A stretch of DNA of 43,910 bases, from assembly GCA_964565665.1 (NCBI GenBank), contig CAZMFZ010000011.1:1-43910 (forward strand), read 5' to 3'. The stretch comes from CAZMFZ01 sp964565665. GTDB taxonomy: Bacteria > Bacteroidota > Bacteroidia > Cytophagales > UBA9547. Under the pieces are notes generated by a model. The model was not told the origin of the DNA, did not search any database, and saw only the letters and a list, made by a program, of their open reading frames with translations. Positions within the stretch are counted from its first letter, which is position 1, and every line of letters begins with the position of its first letter. This document shows, piece after piece, positions 16,314 to 24,539 of the stretch. The position numbers and the translations under genes were made by a program.

Positions 16314-16643
16314 GTGGAAGAGAACAAGGATAATATAAAGTCGGAGATTTATTCTCAACGTATTAAGGCAGGAAAAAGAACATATTTCTTCGATATTAAA
16401 GCTACTAAGGGCAATGATTACTACCTGACCATTACCGAAAGTAAAAAACGATTTAAAGACGATGGCTACTTCTACGAAAAGCACAAAATTTTTCTGTATA
16501 AAGAAGATTTCATAAAGTTTATTGATGCACTCAACAATGCAAAAGACTATATGAAAACCGAATTAGATACTGATTTCGATGCTATAAAAACTTTCGCTCC
16601 TCAAGAGGAAGAAGAATCAGGCTCTGAATTGAAGTGGGAATAG
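16314..16643 (+). CDS. DUF3276 PUR-alpha-like nucleic-acid-binding protein
   Basis: This 109-residue protein is a single PUR repeat: IYSQRIKAGKRTYFFDIKAT, then NDYYLTITESKKRF, then YEKHKIFLYKEDFIKFIDAL. These small proteins bind single-stranded DNA or RNA (the Borrelia member was characterised) and are near-universal in Bacteroidota. The acidic tail EEEESGSELKWE is typical. The start is GTG 16314: an in-frame stop lies just upstream and no ATG is available, and the sequence MEENKDNIKSEIYSQ begins where family members begin. Confidence 0.88.
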   Translation: MEENKDNIKSEIYSQRIKAGKRTYFFDIKATKGNDYYLTITESKKRFKDDGYFYEKHKIFLYKEDFIKFIDALNNAKDYMKTELDTDFDAIKTFAPQEEEESGSELKWE

Positions 16644-16722
16644 TAATTTTGAGCGTACTTTTTAAGCCTACTCTAATTTTTTTACACTTTTTCTATCACT
16701 TACTTTGCAGTAAATTAGTATC

Positions 16723-17820
16723 ATGAGTTTACAATGTGGAATTGTAGGTTTGCCAAACGTGGGCAAATCTACACTTTTTAATGCCCTATCTAACGCCAAG
16801 GCCGAAGCTGCCAATTATCCGTTTTGCACTATCGATCCCAATGTGGGAGTGGTAAATGTACCAGACAAACGCCTTCAAATATTGGAAGATCTCATAAAGC
16901 CAGAGCGGGTGTTGCCTGCCATTATTGAGTTTGTAGATATTGCTGGCCTTGTGAAAGGAGCAAGCAAAGGCGAAGGGTTGGGAAATAAATTTTTGGGGAA
17001 TATTCGTGAAGTAAATGCCATTATACATGTAATCAGATGCTTTGACGATGAAAATATAGTGCATGTAAATGGAGGTGTAAACCCTGTTGCCGATAAAGAA
17101 ATAATAGATACCGAACTGCAATTGAAAGATTTAGAATCGGTAGATAAGAAAATGCAGAAAACCGAAAGAGCCGCAAAATCGGGCGATGCAAAAGCCAAAA
17201 AAGAGTTTGAAATACTGCAACGCTATAAATCTACACTCGAACAAGGGAAAAATGCACGTGAAGTAATTGCATCGGAAGAGGAACTTATTGCCATTGAAGA
17301 TCTGTATTTGCTTACAGTAAAGCCTGTAATTTATGTTTGCAATGTAGACGAAGCATCGATACTTACGGGAAATAAATTTGTAGAGCAATTGCGTGAGAAT
17401 GTAAAGCACGAGAATGCTCAAGTGATTATTATCAATGCTTCGATAGAATCGCAAATTGCCGAATTGGGCGATGAGGAAGAGAAAAAGGTGTTTTTAGGCG
17501 AATATGGATTAGAAGAAAGCGGTTTAAATAGGCTAATAAAAGCCTCTTACGATTTGCTGGGCTTGGCTACCTACTTTACCGCAGGTGTAAAAGAGGTGCG
17601 GGCTTGGACTATCAATAAAGCCTGGAAAGCCCCACAAGCTGCTGGAGTAATTCACACCGATTTTGAAAAGGGCTTCATTCGGGCTGAAGTAATCAAGTTG
17701 GAAGATTATATCAAATACAAATCAGAACAAGCTTGTAAAGAAGCTGGGAAAATGTCGGTTGAGGGAAAAGATTATGTGGTAGGTGATGGCGATGTAATGC
17801 ATTTTAGATTTAACGTTTAG
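16723..17820 (+). CDS. ychF: Obg-family ATPase YchF
   Basis: YchF (OLA1) is a conserved P-loop ATPase of the Obg family that associates with ribosomes and responds to redox stress. The 365 residues show G1 GLPNVGKST at 9-17, the invariant NYPFCTIDPNVGVV, G3 DIAGLVKGASKGEGLGN, a coiled-coil insertion (about 130-190), the NVDE motif that replaces NKxD and favours ATP, and a C-terminal TGS domain ending VGDGDVMHFRFNV. The ATG at 16723 gives the canonical N-terminus. TTACTTTG at 16700-16707 is one base away from a -7 box, but would sit close to the start. Confidence 0.96.
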   Translation: MSLQCGIVGLPNVGKSTLFNALSNAKAEAANYPFCTIDPNVGVVNVPDKRLQILEDLIKPERVLPAIIEFVDIAGLVKGASKGEGLGNKFLGNIREVNAIIHVIRCFDDENIVHVNGGVNPVADKEIIDTELQLKDLESVDKKMQKTERAAKSGDAKAKKEFEILQRYKSTLEQGKNAREVIASEEELIAIEDLYLLTVKPVIYVCNVDEASILTGNKFVEQLRENVKHENAQVIIINASIESQIAELGDEEEKKVFLGEYGLEESGLNRLIKASYDLLGLATYFTAGVKEVRAWTINKAWKAPQAAGVIHTDFEKGFIRAEVIKLEDYIKYKSEQACKEAGKMSVEGKDYVVGDGDVMHFRFNV

Positions 17821-18054
17821 GGTATTTACGAACTCATTGGTAGTTAGTATACCAAGTTATTTATCCAACTTATTTTTTAAGCTGAATACAGGGAAATATT
17901 TAGCAAACTCTGTGCATACCTTTTGAGAAATCTGAATTTAAAGAAGGAAATGCAGTCGGTATATAAATGCTGCTACATTAAATTTTTAGAAGTTTGAACA
18001 TTTATCGAAAGATGGTCGTTGTTCAGTAAATACATTTTTAATTTTTATAATTCT

Positions 18055-18864
18055 ATGAGGGTAAGAATCATTTTTAACTTAAAAAATAGAGGGGCAAAAA
18101 TTCATTTTCATCACCAACATTTGCTAGCCAAATTTTCCCAACAAGTAATTGCGAAATGTGATACTAAATATAGAGATTTCAGATACTATAATTTTTCGGG
18201 CCTAAAAGGACAAATAAAAGTAGGAAAAGGCGGGCTGCACTATCTTTCATCAAAAGTAACGCTAGTATTTTCGTCCTTAAATGTAGATTTTATTAATAAT
18301 TTTTTAAATGCACTTTTCTCAATTCAGCAATTGCAAATTGGGGAAATGGAGCTTTCGCCCGATTCAATAGAAATGGAAACGGATCTGGATTTTGACGGCA
18401 AAACTAAATTTGTGTGCATTTCGCCTGTGTTAATAGTAGATCCAATATTGCATTCGGAGGAAAATAAATCGTTTTACGAGCCTGATACAGACGATTTTGC
18501 AGATTTACTTTATGAAGCGACCATGCTCAGAATGGAAAAATCGGGTATGTACTCGCCCGATCAAATTTCATCTTTCAATCAGTTTCAGCTTTCGCCAGAT
18601 AAAGAGTATTTAAAACGCATGAATGAAGACGACAAGAAGTATTCTCGTGTTTACCAAACCTATATAAGTGGAGAAAAATTTGATGTGCGTGGCTATACTT
18701 TTCCGTTTACTTTACTTGCAGCTCCAGAAGTACACACTTTCATTTTCCATTGCGGCTTAGGTGCTTTGTGTGAAAATGGGTTTGGCATGATAGATATTGC
18801 CAATTCTGACCCTATTTCCCGCACTATCAAATACGATTTGCAAACTGGAGCAGAGTTAGCTTAA
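18055..18864 (+). CDS. cas6: Stand-alone CRISPR endoribonuclease Cas6
   Basis: Cas6 cuts CRISPR precursor RNA within its repeats. The 269-residue protein has the N-terminal ferredoxin-like fold (MRVRIIFNLKNRGAKIHFHH, then QHLLAKF), a central YYNFSGLKGQ and VCISPVLIV, and the C-terminal PF10040-type domain RGYTFPFTLLAAPEVHTF followed by the diagnostic glycine-rich loop GLGALCENGFG at 234-244. H17, H19, H20 and H22 are candidates for the variable catalytic histidine. The ATG at 18055 is preferred to the TTG at 18019, which adds an unrelated 12 residues. No other cas gene and no repeat array lies within the window; neighbours are ychF and a convergent methyltransferase. Confidence 0.9.
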   Translation: MRVRIIFNLKNRGAKIHFHHQHLLAKFSQQVIAKCDTKYRDFRYYNFSGLKGQIKVGKGGLHYLSSKVTLVFSSLNVDFINNFLNALFSIQQLQIGEMELSPDSIEMETDLDFDGKTKFVCISPVLIVDPILHSEENKSFYEPDTDDFADLLYEATMLRMEKSGMYSPDQISSFNQFQLSPDKEYLKRMNEDDKKYSRVYQTYISGEKFDVRGYTFPFTLLAAPEVHTFIFHCGLGALCENGFGMIDIANSDPISRTIKYDLQTGAELA

Positions 18865-18903
18865 GTACATATGTAGTTTCATAAGCAAGTAATTGCATAT
18901 AAA

Positions 18904-19644
18904 TTAACAGAAATGCTGTAAAATTATTCCTGCCGCTACTGAGGCATTGAGTGATTCTGCCTTGCCAAACTTTTCAATGGTAATCGATTTATCTATCATA
19001 TTTTGAATTTTTACATCTATACCATTCGATTCATTGCCTATTATAAGAGCAAACTTATTAGCAGGTATTACTTTTCTCAGATTATCGCCTTGCAACAAAG
19101 CTCCGTAAATGGTAAAGTGGCTTTCTTTCAGCTTTTGAATTTCCGGCAACAAATCGAAATAGCCAATCTTAACTCTTACAAATGATCCCATGGTAGCTGT
19201 TATCACTTTAGGATTGTAAAAATCGACCGTATTTTGGGAACAAATAATGGTTTCAATGCCAAACCAATCTGCTGTTCTGATTATCGTTCCCAAATTTCCA
19301 GGGTCTTGTATGAAATCTAAAATCAATACTTTAGTAGTGTTTTTATAAGAGAAAGCCTCTTGTTTTTTCATTTTTGCAACAGCCAACATGGAATTATTCG
19401 ATTCTATTCGGCTTATAGCTTCTAATTCGGCAACGGTTACAATTTCAATTTTAGGTTGCAAATACTGAGATCCTGTTATTTCATTTTTATATATTTGAGT
19501 AGAATATACACATTCAATTTCAAAATCTGATTGCAACAATTCCAATACGCTTTTTCTTCCTTCTACAATAAATAGCCCTTCCTCATCTCTATACTTTTTT
19601 ATTTGCAAAGATTTGATGAATTTTATAGTGTTTTTAGAAAGCAT
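18904..19644 (-). CDS. SpoU/TrmH-family RNA 2'-O-methyltransferase
   Basis: This 246-residue SAM-dependent SPOUT methyltransferase has a substrate-binding N-terminal part (about 1-95, with FIVEGRKSVLELL). Three catalytic motifs follow: motif 1 DPGNLGTIIRTADWFG with N117 and R123, motif 2 ALIIGNESNGI, and motif 3 ESLNASVAAGIIL forming the knot. Its RNA target (a tRNA or 23S rRNA ribose) cannot be told from sequence. It converges on cas6 and diverges from the TamL-like gene; the two divergent start codons are only about 14 bases apart. Confidence 0.88.
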   Translation of the reverse strand: MLSKNTIKFIKSLQIKKYRDEEGLFIVEGRKSVLELLQSDFEIECVYSTQIYKNEITGSQYLQPKIEIVTVAELEAISRIESNNSMLAVAKMKKQEAFSYKNTTKVLILDFIQDPGNLGTIIRTADWFGIETIICSQNTVDFYNPKVITATMGSFVRVKIGYFDLLPEIQKLKESHFTIYGALLQGDNLRKVIPANKFALIIGNESNGIDVKIQNMIDKSITIEKFGKAESLNASVAAGIILQHFC

Positions 19645-19657
19645 ATCCGGTTGGCGA

Positions 19658-22057
19658 TTGACGAAAAAGTACGTTATTATTTACCTGAATTTATTTTTAT
19701 TTTTTTCAAGTTGCATCAAAAAGATTAATTCATCTATTGGTGAAGGTGAATATCTGCTTTATAATCAGACCTATAAAGGTAACAAATATTTTTCCAGAGA
19801 CGATTTATCGCCCTACATTAAGCAAAAGCCAAATGCTAAATTTTTAGGATTTAGGCTTACACTTGGCATTTACAATCTGGGCAAAGTATTTTACGATACG
19901 GCCAAGGTAAATCGTAAAATAAAGTCCATTCACCTAAAATATGATAGAAAAATAGCCAAAGCTGATGCTTCACTCCGCAAAAAATTAGAAATAAAAAAAC
20001 AAAAGAAACTGGCTCGAAAACAAAATAAACTTGAAAATGGCAATTGGACAATGCGAAAATTAGGCTCTCGTCCTGTAGTTTTCGATACAACTTTAGCCCG
20101 CAATTCCTGTAAAGAACTGCAAGGATTTCTGAAAACAAAAGGCTGTTTCAATGCTGCTGTCGAATTCAAAACCGACACTTTATATAGCACCATATTCATT
20201 ACCTATTTATTTGACGAAGGCAATCGCTATAAAATCAATGAAATAAAATATGATGCTGAAGATGGAAACTTGAAAAGGTTGGTAAATGAGCATTTGGAAC
20301 TCATATTGCTTGATACTAATGCTTATTACGATGAGCAAAAGTTGATTGCAGAACGAGATAGACTTGAAAAACTATTCAAATCGAATGGCTATTATGATTT
20401 CACTAAAAAGTATATCGAGTACAATGTAGACACCTCCAATAATAGATTACTGCTTACCATAAAAATAAGCAAAACAGATAAAGACGAATACCACAAAATA
20501 TATCGGTTAAGTGCTGTAAAAGTAAAGATAGACCAAAACGACATACTAGAAACGGAAGATAGTGCAGTAGTAAAAGATTATAAAGAAGTGCATTTTGCTT
20601 ACGGAACTCGCTATTACAGACCCAAAATATTGTTTGACAAAATGGAAATAGGGGCTGGACAGAAATACAGCTATGCCTTAGGCCAAAATACGACTCGAAA
20701 CTTATCTCAGCTTGAGGTATTTAGAACTGTAAATCTGACTTACGACAAAGACAGCACTAACCAAAGCCTTACAGCCAACATTACTGCAGGGTCTTCTACC
20801 AAATACCAAATATCAGACGAGATAGGGTTTAGTGTTAGCCAAGGTTTGCCTGGCCCGTTTGGCAGCTTAACATTTTTATCTAGAAATGTTTTTAATGGCT
20901 GCGAACTATTTGATATTAACCTAAGAGGTGGCATTGAAGGAGTAGCAAGTCTCTCCAACTCCAGGCAACTTTACCAAAGCCAAGAAGTAAGTTTGTCTAC
21001 CGGGCTTACTTTTCCACGCCTATTTTTTCTCTTTAATGTAAACCCAAAATTTATTGACAACAACCCTAGAACAAGATTTCAACTCAGTTACAATTTCGTA
21101 TCCAGACCTGAATATAGACGTACAAACACCAGATTATCAATGACTTACTATCTGACTAAAGGGCTATACAATCAGTTTTCATTCTCTTTGGTAGATATTA
21201 GCTACTTGAGAACTCCCTTTTTGCAAAAGGCTTTTTCAGATACTTTGACATCATTATTTACCCGTTCGGGAAATACATTGTTCAGAAGCTTTCAGCCAAC
21301 AATAGCCTCAAATATAAATTTTGGTTACACGTATAATGATTTTCTACAAGGCAAAAATAAAAATGCCACTTACTTTAGGTTGTATGCAGAATCGGGTGGC
21401 ACCACACTAAATTTGCTCACTAAAGCCGCAATTTCAGAAATTAAGACCTTTACCCAAGTACAATCTATGTTTGTCTACTGGAAGTTGAATATGGATGTGC
21501 GAAAATATTTTCCATTAACTAAAAAATCAACTTTTGCGGCTAGGGTTAATGTAGGTGTGGCCAATCCTTACAGTGGTGATGGTGCTTTGCCTTATGAGAA
21601 ATACTTTTTCTCGGGTGGTAGCAATAGCAATCGAGCCTGGCTACCTCGTAGGCTAGGGCCAGGCAGATTTGCCGTTTATAATGCCGATGGCAGAGTAAAC
21701 TACAATTTTGAACAGCCTGGCTTGGTTCAATTGGAATTGAATGCGGAATACAGATTCAAAATTTTCAAATTTATTGATGGTGCTTTATTTATTGATGCAG
21801 GAAATGTATGGCTGCTCAACGACAACGACCAAAGGAAAAACATCAGCAAAGATTTTGTATCGCAAATAGCAATAGGATCGGGTTATGGCATTCGGTTAGA
21901 TCTTTCCTTCTTGATTATAAGGCTTGATGCAGGTTACAAAACCTACGATCCGGCACAAACAGGAGAAAGATGGATAATACGGAAAACCAATTTCCTTCGT
22001 ATAAAAGATATTTATGAAAAAGCTACTTGGAATATAGCGGTTGGGTATCCGTTTTAA
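19658..22057 (+). CDS. TamA/BamA-family outer-membrane lipoprotein (TamL-like)
   Basis: This is a 799-residue protein of the Omp85 superfamily. Started at TTG 19658 it begins MTKKYVIIYLNLFLFFSSC, a lipoprotein signal with the cysteine at 19. The ATG at 19616 would add 14 residues and overlap the divergent methyltransferase by 29 bases. A POTRA-containing region spans about 30-400, with RYKINEIKYD and LFKSNGYYDFTKKYI. A 16-strand-type barrel follows, with LPYEKYFFSGGSNSNRAWLP, RFGPGR-like RLGPGRF, and a C-terminal AVGYPF beta-signal. Bacteroidota carry a lipidated TamA homologue called TamL, which this fits. The partner TamB is not next to it. Confidence 0.82.
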   Translation: MTKKYVIIYLNLFLFFSSCIKKINSSIGEGEYLLYNQTYKGNKYFSRDDLSPYIKQKPNAKFLGFRLTLGIYNLGKVFYDTAKVNRKIKSIHLKYDRKIAKADASLRKKLEIKKQKKLARKQNKLENGNWTMRKLGSRPVVFDTTLARNSCKELQGFLKTKGCFNAAVEFKTDTLYSTIFITYLFDEGNRYKINEIKYDAEDGNLKRLVNEHLELILLDTNAYYDEQKLIAERDRLEKLFKSNGYYDFTKKYIEYNVDTSNNRLLLTIKISKTDKDEYHKIYRLSAVKVKIDQNDILETEDSAVVKDYKEVHFAYGTRYYRPKILFDKMEIGAGQKYSYALGQNTTRNLSQLEVFRTVNLTYDKDSTNQSLTANITAGSSTKYQISDEIGFSVSQGLPGPFGSLTFLSRNVFNGCELFDINLRGGIEGVASLSNSRQLYQSQEVSLSTGLTFPRLFFLFNVNPKFIDNNPRTRFQLSYNFVSRPEYRRTNTRLSMTYYLTKGLYNQFSFSLVDISYLRTPFLQKAFSDTLTSLFTRSGNTLFRSFQPTIASNINFGYTYNDFLQGKNKNATYFRLYAESGGTTLNLLTKAAISEIKTFTQVQSMFVYWKLNMDVRKYFPLTKKSTFAARVNVGVANPYSGDGALPYEKYFFSGGSNSNRAWLPRRLGPGRFAVYNADGRVNYNFEQPGLVQLELNAEYRFKIFKFIDGALFIDAGNVWLLNDNDQRKNISKDFVSQIAIGSGYGIRLDLSFLIIRLDAGYKTYDPAQTGERWIIRKTNFLRIKDIYEKATWNIAVGYPF

Positions 22058-22064
22058 TCCAATT

Positions 22065-22868
22065 TCAATAGCCTTTTCTATACTCTTCTATATTTGCCTC
22101 TACATCGCCATATTTGGTATTCACTTTTATTTTGAGCGGAATGCGGTATTCATCGGCCGATATCCATGTCAAAATTGGGTTTTCATCCGATAAAACAGAA
22201 TTTTTTGTGTGGGGAATAATGGGTGAAAATTTATACGCTTTGATCTTTCCTAATTTTGTTCTTAGCCGCTCTTTGCCCAAGTATTTCATTTGCAAGTGAA
22301 ACGTAGTGTCTTCTAGAAATACATCGAACGATACGGTATCGTTGGTACGTAATTTCTCTCCGTGGTTGGATCGTAATCCAAAGTAAGCACTCACCATGTC
22401 TTGCACATTTGCAGAAATGGGATATGTTTTCAATTCAAACGCATTATTTTCTTTCATCCGGGTTACCAATGCCTGTTTGGTACTCCTGTCAAATTCTGTA
22501 TTTTCCCGCAAAGTATAATTGTTTTCTTGCTGGTTTCTAACAAATCGGTAGCTCAAAAACGAGGCAGAATCAATATAGGAAATCCATACATCATTTATCT
22601 TAGAGAAAAAGCCTGCCACACCCTTTGTTCTAGCAGTTATTTCAGCCTTGAAGCAAATATTGCTATCTACTTTTACAAATTGAGAATCTACACTTACCAT
22701 CACTTCTCCCGCATTGATAAAGCCATAGCTTACATTATACACCATTTTTTCGCCCCTGAAAATAGTAGTTTTTTCTTTTGCAGGTGGCGAATACGCAAAA
22801 AAAGAGCTTGCAATTAATAGCATTGCAAAAAAACTAGTATATGTATTGAGTAAATTCATCAATCTCAT
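22065..22868 (-). CDS. Exported DUF3108 protein
   Basis: The 267 residues carry a signal peptide (about 1-25) and a DUF3108 beta-rich fold: GEKMVYNVSYGFINAGEVMV near the start, FFSKINDVWISYID, VQDMVSAYFGLRS and ILTWISADEYRIPLKIKV towards the end. The family is thought to act in the envelope, but no biochemical role is established. It converges with the TamL-like gene, leaving a gap of seven bases, so both lack room for separate terminators. Confidence 0.82.
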   Translation of the reverse strand: MRLMNLLNTYTSFFAMLLIASSFFAYSPPAKEKTTIFRGEKMVYNVSYGFINAGEVMVSVDSQFVKVDSNICFKAEITARTKGVAGFFSKINDVWISYIDSASFLSYRFVRNQQENNYTLRENTEFDRSTKQALVTRMKENNAFELKTYPISANVQDMVSAYFGLRSNHGEKLRTNDTVSFDVFLEDTTFHLQMKYLGKERLRTKLGKIKAYKFSPIIPHTKNSVLSDENPILTWISADEYRIPLKIKVNTKYGDVEANIEEYRKGY

Positions 22869-23015
22869 GTTGTTATTCTTGCAAAATTAAAAGAAAATGC
22901 CCGTTTGTGGGCCATGATCAGAACGTTACAAACGGTTTCAAACCATGGTAATCGTTGTGAAATTAACGAAGTAGTTCATAAGAAATATTTAACTTTTTCA
23001 TAATTTCATAAATCA

Positions 23016-23023
23016 TATCTTCG
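23016..23023 (+). promoter_or_regulatory. Probable -7 box for mgtE
   Basis: TATCTTCG differs from TAnnTTTG at one position and lies 27 bases before the ATG at 23050, a normal leader length. No clear -33 element precedes it, and I see no M-box or other magnesium riboswitch fold in the short leader. Confidence 0.35.
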
Positions 23024-23049
23024 CATACTTTTTAAAAGCCAAATTAGGT

Positions 23050-24402
23050 ATGCAATTCGAACTCACAGAAGAATTTTTAGAAAAAGTAAAAGATGCCATT
23101 GATGGACAAAACGACATTTTCCTCAAGCAAAGTTTTGATGAAATGTATGCCGAAGACATTATTCCCATTCTTTACGAGCTAGATAGTCACAGGCAAAAGC
23201 ATATACTTAATTTGCTTGATTCTGAAACGGTGGGGCGCATTATCACCAATATTGATGAAGATATCCGTTTGCAACTTTTCAAAGAGTTTGCACCTATTGA
23301 GATTGCCCGATTTATAAACGAAATATATTCGGACGATGCAGCCGATATTCTCAACACCCTACCTATAAAATCGCGGGAGGAAATTATAGCACATATTGAA
23401 GACAAAGAAATGGCAGCCAACGTAAGCGAACTGCTTCGGTATGACGATGATTGTGCAGGTGGCTTAATGGCAAAAGAATTGATAATAGCCAATATCAATT
23501 GGAATGTAAAGCAAACCATTGAAGAAATAAGAAGGCAAGCTGAAAATGTAGAAAAGCTTTACACCATATATGTGGTAGATGACAATGAAGTGTTGGTGGG
23601 CAGGCTTTCGCTCAAAAAAATAATATTGGCTAATGATAAAACTAAAATTTCAGAGCTGTATGAGGATGATATTCACGCAGTAGAAACCTATACCGATGCC
23701 GAAGAAGTGGGCGAATTGATGCAGAAATACGATTTAGAATCTATTCCTGTGGTAAATGTGCAAGGCAAATTGGTTGGTAGAATTACCATTGACGATGCTG
23801 TAGATGTGTTGAAAGAGTCGGCAGCCGAAGACATTAATGCTATGACGGGTATCTCTGCCCCTGTGGAAGAAGACGATACCGTTTGGAAGCTCTCAAAAGC
23901 ACGCCTGCCTTGGCTTATCATAGGTATGTTTGGCGGCTTGTTGGGGGCAGCATTTATGGGCTTATTCGAAGCCAACCTTGTTCTAGTGCCTGCTATGGCA
24001 TTTTTCATTCCTCTCATTACCGCTACAGGTGGCAATGTAGGAGTGCAATCGTCTTCGCTTATTGTGCAAAGTTTGGCTAATAACGATGGCCTAGAAGAAA
24101 GTAATTTGAAGCGATTGTGGCGTGTAGCACTAGTGGCGTTATTCAACGGCTTGGTAATCTGCACCATTGTATTTGTGTTCGTAATGATTATTGGGCATCC
24201 GCCAAAGCTTGGCTTAGTGGTAGCATCGGCATTGTTTTGTGTGGTATTGCTGGCTTCAATTTTAGGCACTATCACGCCATTGATTTTAGATAAAATTGGC
24301 ATTAATCCGGCTTTGGCTTCAGGCCCATTCATTACCACTGCCAACGATTTGCTGGGCTTGGCTGTGTATTTCGGTATGGCTCACTTGCTGTATCAGATGT
24401 AG
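23050..24402 (+). CDS. mgtE: Magnesium transporter MgtE
   Basis: This is a 450-residue magnesium channel. The cytoplasmic MgtE N domain (about 15-130) has right-handed helical repeats such as LDSHRQKHILNLLD and IYSDDAADILNTLP. A CBS pair follows (about 135-260), with CAGGLMAKEL and DLESIPVVNVQGKLVGRITIDDAVDVL. Five membrane helices begin near 285, and the pore-lining ATGGNVGVQSSSLIVQSLA lies near 326-345. In characterised MgtE the N and CBS domains close the pore when cytoplasmic magnesium is high; their acidic surface here suggests the same. It stands alone with its own predicted promoter. Confidence 0.95.
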   Translation: MQFELTEEFLEKVKDAIDGQNDIFLKQSFDEMYAEDIIPILYELDSHRQKHILNLLDSETVGRIITNIDEDIRLQLFKEFAPIEIARFINEIYSDDAADILNTLPIKSREEIIAHIEDKEMAANVSELLRYDDDCAGGLMAKELIIANINWNVKQTIEEIRRQAENVEKLYTIYVVDDNEVLVGRLSLKKIILANDKTKISELYEDDIHAVETYTDAEEVGELMQKYDLESIPVVNVQGKLVGRITIDDAVDVLKESAAEDINAMTGISAPVEEDDTVWKLSKARLPWLIIGMFGGLLGAAFMGLFEANLVLVPAMAFFIPLITATGGNVGVQSSSLIVQSLANNDGLEESNLKRLWRVALVALFNGLVICTIVFVFVMIIGHPPKLGLVVASALFCVVLLASILGTITPLILDKIGINPALASGPFITTANDLLGLAVYFGMAHLLYQM

Positions 24403-24485
24403 CAGTTTAGGGCATTTTTGTGTAGAAACCACACACGTAAAATTCAAAGACTTTCTCATCGTAACAGCTATCGCGAGGGAAAGAC

Positions 24486-24535
24486 TTTTGTGCTTACTGG
24501 TGAAATTAAACACCCCACCAGTAATTTGCACAAAA
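24486..24535. terminator. Two-part hairpin between mgtE and the alpha-2-macroglobulin gene
   Basis: TTTTGTGC at 24486-24493 pairs with GCACAAAA at 24528-24535. Inside it ACTGGTG at 24496-24502 pairs with CACCAGT at 24516-24522, leaving small asymmetric bulges. The element lies between convergent genes, four bases from the stop of the minus-strand gene. No long T run follows on either side, so terminator function is inferred from position. Confidence 0.45.
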
Positions 24536-24539
24536 CGAG

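Noticed and set aside
17821..18054. Possible CRISPR repeats or leader next to cas6
   Set aside because: Neither this gap nor 18865-18903 contains a repeated unit or a spacer-like pattern.
23688..24344. Long minus-strand open frame inside mgtE
   Set aside because: It lies opposite clear MgtE membrane-domain coding sequence and has no domain of its own.
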